DNA of 64,000 nucleotides from Chryseobacterium sp. (GTDB taxonomy: Bacteria; Bacteroidota; Bacteroidia; Flavobacteriales; Weeksellaceae). Position numbers and translations under genes: made by a program. Location of the stretch: NCBI GenBank assembly GCA_031286615.1, contig JAITUA010000015.1, forward strand, positions 248,001 through 312,000, in the 5' to 3' direction. Of the stretch, positions 59,777-64,000 are shown piece by piece; position 1 is the first letter of the stretch; each line of letters opens with the position of its first letter. The notes beneath the pieces were generated by a model. That model ran no database searches, had not been told where the DNA came from, and saw only the letters and a list, made by a program, of their open reading frames with translations.

Positions 59777-60898
59777 TTATTGAGGCTGCTGCTGCGTTAC
59801 ACAGTGTACCATTCCGCCATTGGCAAATAAGTTACGGCAGTCTATTCCAACGACCTGTTTGCCGGGATATAACTGTTGGATAATATTATTGGCAACAGCA
59901 TCATTCGGGTCATTATAATTAGGGACCAGTACGCGGTTGTTTGCAATATAATAATTGATGTAAGAAGCACGGCCTACATTTTTTCCGTAAGTGGTTATCA
60001 CGTCATTTCTCGTTAACGGAACTTTTACGAATTGGTAAGGAGAACCATTTTTTGTGGTAGCATCATATAATTTATCAATGTCGCCGTCAGGAACCTGCCA
60101 GTAATTAAGGTCATCAGGATTCATTGTGATAATAGTAGACGAATTTGCAAATCGGGCAAAACCGTCAATATGCATATCGGTGATATCAAGACCCGCTTTT
60201 CCATTCAGCCAGATAAATTTAGTTACGCCTAAATTTTTGGTAAATATAGCTTCTGCCTGCTGTTGGGTCATCCCCGGATTTCTGTTGTTATTAAGGATGG
60301 AGCTTTTACAGGCCATCAAGACTCCGTTTCCGTCAATTTCCACACTTCCGCCTTCATTGATCATCACGGAATTTAGATTGATTTTAGGTACATTGGTGTC
60401 TGCAGCTATTTTTGAGGGAATTGCATTACATCTGCTGTAATCTGCTTTGTTGCCCCAGCCATTAAATCCCCAGTCCTGAATGAATAATTGACCATTCTGA
60501 TCCTTTACATAAATAGGACCGTTATCTCTCACCCAGAAATCATCTGTCTGATAAAGTTTGAAATTGATATTGGTAAGAGGAACTCCGGCATTGTTTAATA
60601 ACCCTGTAATACGAGCTTTTTCTATACCGTCATAAGCAATGATATGAACTTTTTCGCTCTGTACCAGTTCTTTGGTCATTGCTACCCAGGTTGCATCCAA
60701 TCGGTTGCGGTAAGTTGTTCCATACTGATACTGGTGGGGCCATTGAAGCCAGGTTCCTTCGTGTGGAGCAGATTCTTCCGGCATTTTGTAAACTACAGTT
60801 CCGGTATTTGCTGCATCTGGAGTTTCTACCGGATCTGCCTGAGAACAGGAAAGTAAAAGAGCGGGTAATAACAGGAACATGATTTTCTTTTTTTGCAT
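59777..60898 (-). CDS. Agmatine deiminase family lipoprotein
   Basis: A 373-residue member of the agmatine deiminase/PAD_porph guanidino-group hydrolase family. It begins with a lipoprotein signal (MQKKKIMFLLLPALLLSC, Cys18). Catalytic features: EESAPHEGTWLQWPH, DDFWVRDNGPIYVKD, NEGGSVEIDGNGVLMACKSS, DMHIDGFARF with the His, and the nucleophile C366 in NGGMVHCVTQQ. All known key residues are present. Cytoplasmic relatives convert agmatine to N-carbamoylputrescine; an exported, lipid-anchored form would act on external agmatine or another guanidine. Not part of the arginine cluster. Confidence 0.88.
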   Translation of the reverse strand: MQKKKIMFLLLPALLLSCSQADPVETPDAANTGTVVYKMPEESAPHEGTWLQWPHQYQYGTTYRNRLDATWVAMTKELVQSEKVHIIAYDGIEKARITGLLNNAGVPLTNINFKLYQTDDFWVRDNGPIYVKDQNGQLFIQDWGFNGWGNKADYSRCNAIPSKIAADTNVPKINLNSVMINEGGSVEIDGNGVLMACKSSILNNNRNPGMTQQQAEAIFTKNLGVTKFIWLNGKAGLDITDMHIDGFARFANSSTIITMNPDDLNYWQVPDGDIDKLYDATTKNGSPYQFVKVPLTRNDVITTYGKNVGRASYINYYIANNRVLVPNYNDPNDAVANNIIQQLYPGKQVVGIDCRNLFANGGMVHCVTQQQPQ

Positions 60899-60920
60899 AA
60901 TTGATCTATTTTTTACAGGG

Positions 60921-60928
60921 CAAAATTA
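60921..60928 (-). promoter_or_regulatory. -7 element of the agmatine deiminase gene
   Basis: Plus-strand CAAAATTA reads TAATTTTG on the minus strand, 22 bases before the start codon. Confidence 0.55.
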
Positions 60929-60967
60929 GATCGATAAAAATGTGAAAACTTGTCCCAAATTGACAAT

Positions 60968-61792
60968 TTACTTCAAAGGCAGTAAAATATAAGTCAACTG
61001 TTCTTCCTGATTATCTTCCTGTTCAATATGTCTTTCGTATTTTTCTATGATAGGAGAGTGTGAAAATTCAAGACCAGAATTAAAAATCCATCGGGAGTAG
61101 ATTTTGGTGTAGGTTTCATCTATCGTTTCATAGCTACCTATATGGGTAAAGCGGGCATATTTACCACCGAATATTGTTTTTGAAGGCAGCTTTTTATTAA
61201 TGGACTGCGTAGAAGAACATGCATCATACCGGCAATTGATTTCTGTTTTAATCAATGGTTCATCTGCTATAACTCCAAAATATTCTGTTCCGGGATCAGG
61301 AAAATTGTTTTGCATGAAGTTTTCCCACAATACTTCAATTTCTTCATTGTTATAATAAGTTTTAACGCTTTGATAATATACCTGCATTGGTCTAAGAAAG
61401 ACAATTTCTGGTTCCAGCAATACATCAGATGTTACCGGAATAATCTCATCTTCACAAAGAAGCTGTTCCTTACTTAATTTTGCCGCTTTTGGAGAAATTC
61501 CGAAATGCTGTTTAAAAGCCTTGGAAAAAGAAGCAATATTGGCAAATCCAACTTCAATAGCAATTGTGGTGAGATTTTCCTGAGTATAAAGAATTCTCTT
61601 ATAAGCATTTTCTACCTTCAGTCTTTGCTGAAAAGCGCCTATGGTTTCTCCGCAGCTGTACTTAAAAATACGCTGGATATTCCGGTAAGAATAATTGGAG
61701 ATTTCTTCCAGTTCCTTTACAGAGACGGGCTGATCATAGTTTTTTTCCATGAAATTGATGACTCTGTAAATACAGTTCAGGTTGTCTTCCAT
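60968..61792 (-). CDS. AraC family regulator with GyrI-like effector domain
   Basis: A 274-residue activator from ATG 61792 (a longer frame begins at 61831). N-terminal AraC HTH pair: QPVSVKELEEISNYSYRNIQRIFKYSCGETIGAFQQRLKVENA with LTTIAIEVGFANIASFSKAFKQHFGISPKAAK. The C-terminal 150 residues have the GyrI/AraC_E_bind fold (VFLRPMQVYYQSVKTYYNNEEI, FGVIADEPLIKTEINCRYDAC, KLPSKTIFGGKYARFTHIGSYETIDETY), ligand-binding in the Rob/BmrR style. It may respond to a small hydrophobic or cationic drug. Target unknown. Confidence 0.9.
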   Translation of the reverse strand: MEDNLNCIYRVINFMEKNYDQPVSVKELEEISNYSYRNIQRIFKYSCGETIGAFQQRLKVENAYKRILYTQENLTTIAIEVGFANIASFSKAFKQHFGISPKAAKLSKEQLLCEDEIIPVTSDVLLEPEIVFLRPMQVYYQSVKTYYNNEEIEVLWENFMQNNFPDPGTEYFGVIADEPLIKTEINCRYDACSSTQSINKKLPSKTIFGGKYARFTHIGSYETIDETYTKIYSRWIFNSGLEFSHSPIIEKYERHIEQEDNQEEQLTYILLPLK

Positions 61793-61957
61793 ACGCTTTA
61801 TTTTTTCAGAAATGTACAGTCTGAAATACATTACAAATAAAAGAAATAAAAAAATATCTCAGCAAAATTGTATTTTAGCTTTCGGTAAAAATAAATCCAG
61901 AAACCATAATTTTACCATTTTAAAAACAAAAAATAACCCAAAAACTTGAAATAACCC

Positions 61958-62206
61958 ATGGAAAAAGAATTATCACAACTAACCGACCATGAATTATTAG
62001 AAAAGAAAAAAGAAATCAAATCCAATAATATTCTCAATGCTGTGCTTCTGGGAGTAATAGTAGGTATTTCTGTTTATAGCACCATAACTGGAGGTTTCGG
62101 AGTTCTGACCGTTTTGCCATTATTTTTTGTAGGTTCTATTGCCAGCCGCTGGAATAAAAATAAGAAACAGTTAGAAGAAGAATTGAATTCCAGAAATCTG
62201 AAATAA
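61958..62206 (+). CDS. Small membrane protein
   Basis: An 82-residue protein with a charged N-terminal helix (EKELSQLTDHELLEKKKEIK), two hydrophobic segments (ILNAVLLGVIVGISVYSTIT and FGVLTVLPLFFVGSIASRW) and a charged tail (NKNKKQLEEELNSRN). Helical hairpin topology with both ends cytoplasmic is likely. No family recognised, though small proteins beginning QLTDxELxxxxKxxK occur widely in Bacteroidota. It is two bases before a frameshifted SnoaL-like gene. Confidence 0.75.
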   Translation: MEKELSQLTDHELLEKKKEIKSNNILNAVLLGVIVGISVYSTITGGFGVLTVLPLFFVGSIASRWNKNKKQLEEELNSRNLK

Positions 62207-62207
62207 A

Positions 62208-62616
62208 ATGCAGGAGTTTAACAGACAAACGGAAGTAGGAGCAGTAGCTTATTTCCGTCACTGTATAAAAAAACGGAGATGCTGCAGGAGCACTAAACTG
62301 TTTTCATCCTGAAGCAGTCTACATTGATAGAGATGGAAAAGAGCTGAGAGGTCTTGAACAGATAGAATTGGCAATGAATGAGATCTGCAGATTAAAATTG
62401 GATATCCAGGGAGAAGTTCCCCACGTGACCGTTGTGAATGATCTTGCGATGTGGCTTGATCAATGGGAAATGACGGGAATTGCTCCGGATGGACATGCTA
62501 TACACATGACTGGTCATACTTCATGCCTTATGAAAAGGAATGCAGATGGGGAATGGCTATGGTTGGTTGACAATCCTTTGGGAGCTGCTATACTTAAAAA
62601 TGATAATATGGTATAA
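62208..62616 (+). pseudogene. SnoaL-like gene frameshifted in an A7 run
   Basis: ATG 62208 begins MQEFNRQTEVGAVAYFRHCI and the frame then breaks at an A7 run (62267-62273). With six A the frame would continue KNGDAAGALNCFHPEAVYID, then RDGKELRGLEQIELAMNEIC, and on to VDNPLGAAILKNDNMV at TAA 62616, a coherent SnoaL-like protein of about 135 residues. As written, the first frame stops at TGA 62313 or near it. This may be a true frameshift, slippery homopolymer phase change, or a sequence error. No internal start for the second part looks convincing. Confidence 0.75.
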
Positions 62617-62672
62617 AGTCTAAAATAATTTTATTGGGAGTCAAATTTATGAGACTTTTCAGAAACAAAATA

Positions 62673-62703
62673 AAAAACCTTCAGATCAGTTCTGAAGGTT
62701 TTT
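62673..62703. terminator. Bidirectional terminator between convergent genes
   Basis: A perfect 12-base stem AAAAACCTTCAG (62673-62684) / CTGAAGGTTTTT (62692-62703), with A and T runs on the two sides. Confidence 0.9.
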
Positions 62704-62728
62704 ATATTTTAATCTATTTAATATTGAT

Positions 62729-64000
62729 TTAGTTTCGCAAGAACTGTCCAATTCCAGGTGAATCAAATGTAAAGGCATTTTGATTTTCAGACTTATCAAT
62801 TTTATTGCTGATAGTCAATGCCCATAATACCAATTCTTTGCAGAAATTCTGATCTTCCGGACTCAGTTCAGACGTGTTTTCTTCCACTACGGCAGTCAGA
62901 GGAGCTATCCCGTCGAGTTTAGCATAAAATTCTTCATCCGTATCATTATAATTAAGTTCCAAATGATTTTTATTGAACCATCTGATCAGGTCGGTATAAG
63001 GAGTTTTGATGCCTTCTTTTTCAAGTTTGGAGATGCGTGGGAACAGACTTTCAAATTGAGTCATAACCGCTTTGTCAATCAGTATTTTGGCAACATAATC
63101 GGCGCCTTCCTGTTCTCCTTCATATACCAGTTCAATTTTTCCTGTGATGGAAGGAATGATGGACATAAAATCAAGCAGGCGGACAGTAGTTTGTGCTGCT
63201 CCGGATTCAATCAAACGTAATTTAGCTGCGGCAATTAAATTCTCCATGGCACTGATCGTCAGACGGGCACTCACTCCGCTTTTTGCATCTACATATTCAC
63301 TGATACGCGCTGCAAAAGCCACTTCCTCCAAAAGATCTTTCGCCAGGTCAGGAATTTGTATCTGAGCTTTATCTTCAGCAGAAATCAATGCTTCCTGTTC
63401 TGTGATCTGTCTGGCAAGAGCAATTGTTTTTGGATAATGGGTGAAAATCTGTGACCCGATTCTGTCTTTCAATGGCGTTACAATACTTCCTCTGTTGGTA
63501 TAATCTTCAGGATTAGCGGTAAAAACAAACTGAATATCAAGCGGCATTCTCAGCTGAAACCCACGGATCTGAATGTCTCCTTCCTGCAAAATATTAAAAA
63601 GGGAAACCTGAATACGGGCCTGTAAATCCGGTAGTTCATTCAAAACAAAAATAGAACGGTTGGCGCGCGGAATCATTCCGTAATGTAAAACACGCTCATC
63701 AGAATAAGGAAGTTTTAAAGTAGCTGCTTTGATGGGGTCTATATCACCAATTAAATCCGCAACATTTACGTCCGGAGTAGCCAGTTTTTCATAGAAACGG
63801 TGTGAACGGTGTACCCACGAAATCGGAGTTTCATCACCGAGTTCTTCAATGAGATCTTTGGCATATTTTGAAATTGGCTGGAATGGACTGTCATTGATTT
63901 CCGATCCTTTTACGATGGGCATATATTCATCAAGAAGATTGACCATACTTCTTGCAATTCTTGTTTTTGCCTGTCCGCGCAGCCCAAGTAAATTGATGTG
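62729..64000 (-). CDS. Magnesium-chelatase-like AAA ATPase, 5' end beyond the window
   Basis: The frame runs to the right edge without a start; visible part 423 residues. The first residues in the window include HINLLGLRGQAKTRIARSMV, a Walker-A-like GLRGQAKTR as in Mg-chelatase subunit I-like AAA proteins of Bacteroidota. Then come RSIFVLNELPDLQARIQVSLFNILQEGDIQIRGF (Walker B and pre-sensor region with RIQVSL and ILQEGD), FVFTANPEDYTNRGSIVTPLKDRIG (sensor 1 and arginine-finger region) and a helical C-terminus. Relatives pair with a von Willebrand factor A protein; no such partner is in the window. Confidence 0.86.
   Translation of the reverse strand, partial: HINLLGLRGQAKTRIARSMVNLLDEYMPIVKGSEINDSPFQPISKYAKDLIEELGDETPISWVHRSHRFYEKLATPDVNVADLIGDIDPIKAATLKLPYSDERVLHYGMIPRANRSIFVLNELPDLQARIQVSLFNILQEGDIQIRGFQLRMPLDIQFVFTANPEDYTNRGSIVTPLKDRIGSQIFTHYPKTIALARQITEQEALISAEDKAQIQIPDLAKDLLEEVAFAARISEYVDAKSGVSARLTISAMENLIAAAKLRLIESGAAQTTVRLLDFMSIIPSITGKIELVYEGEQEGADYVAKILIDKAVMTQFESLFPRISKLEKEGIKTPYTDLIRWFNKNHLELNYNDTDEEFYAKLDGIAPLTAVVEENTSELSPEDQNFCKELVLWALTISNKIDKSENQNAFTFDSPGIGQFLRN

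Noticed and set aside
1-64000. CRISPR array, prophage, rRNA operon or intact transposon
   Set aside because: No regularly spaced repeats, phage structural genes, rRNA sequence or complete transposase were seen; the many repeats are short, scattered and intergenic.

Overview
The window looks like chromosome from a Flavobacteriia member, most likely Chryseobacterium or a close relative in the Weeksellaceae. The evidence is AT-rich DNA, Bacteroidota-type promoters (TANNTTTG near -7, often with TTTG or TTG about 19 to 22 bases upstream), many small lipoproteins with a C-terminal Cys lipobox, a TonB receptor ending in Phe, and an arginine cluster built around the Bacteroidota-type N-acylornithine carbamoyltransferase. 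Taxonomy is inferred from gene content only.

Layout. 1-6.4 kb holds housekeeping genes: tRNA and rRNA methyltransferases (trmL, rlmH), a BrkB/YihY membrane protein, nhaA and a bifunctional Rel/SpoT. 6.7-17.7 kb is one minus-strand block for short-chain carboxylates: outer-membrane porin, MFS symporter, two small membrane proteins, a transporter-histidine kinase fusion with a STAC-like linker, a receiver-only response regulator, propionyl-CoA synthetase and acetyl-CoA synthetase. 17.9-27.5 kb is the arginine cluster (InsA-like zinc-ribbon/HTH protein divergent from GNAT-argG-argC-argD-argF'-argB-argE-argH). 28.1-34.6 kb holds an Lrp regulator and pyrB-carA-carB. Arginine and pyrimidine synthesis share carbamoyl phosphate, so the two blocks form one metabolic neighbourhood. 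pyrB is preceded by what looks like a pyrBI-style attenuator: a promoter, a 23-codon leader ORF, a pause-like hairpin, a U-rich stretch and a strong intrinsic terminator ending 19 bases before the pyrB ATG.

34.7-47.4 kb is accessory: lipoproteins, a TonB siderophore receptor with a PepSY reductase-like protein and a secreted esterase, a beta-rich secreted protein overlapping a lipoprotein gene, and an aspartic-protease-like protein whose two catalytic Asp positions appear lost. 47.4-64 kb mixes DNA repair (a tandem Ogt/Ada pair around a gene remnant), holA, trxB, a tRNA-Ser(UGA), a Crp/Fnr-like regulator beside a secreted class II cyclic-nucleotide phosphodiesterase, an agmatine deiminase-family lipoprotein, an AraC/GyrI regulator, and the 3' part of a Mg-chelatase-like AAA ATPase that runs off the window.

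Two themes run through the window. Intergenic spaces carry several families of palindromic or inverted repeats; the most frequent has ends AACCATTAAG / CTTAATGGTT and six copies plus a half copy. Small accessory genes are decaying: an internally deleted PEP-mutase-like gene, a SnoaL-like gene truncated against a crp 3' end, and a SnoaL-like gene frameshifted in an A7 run. No intact insertion sequence, prophage, CRISPR array or rRNA operon is visible. Family names come from recognising sequences by eye; no database search was run.
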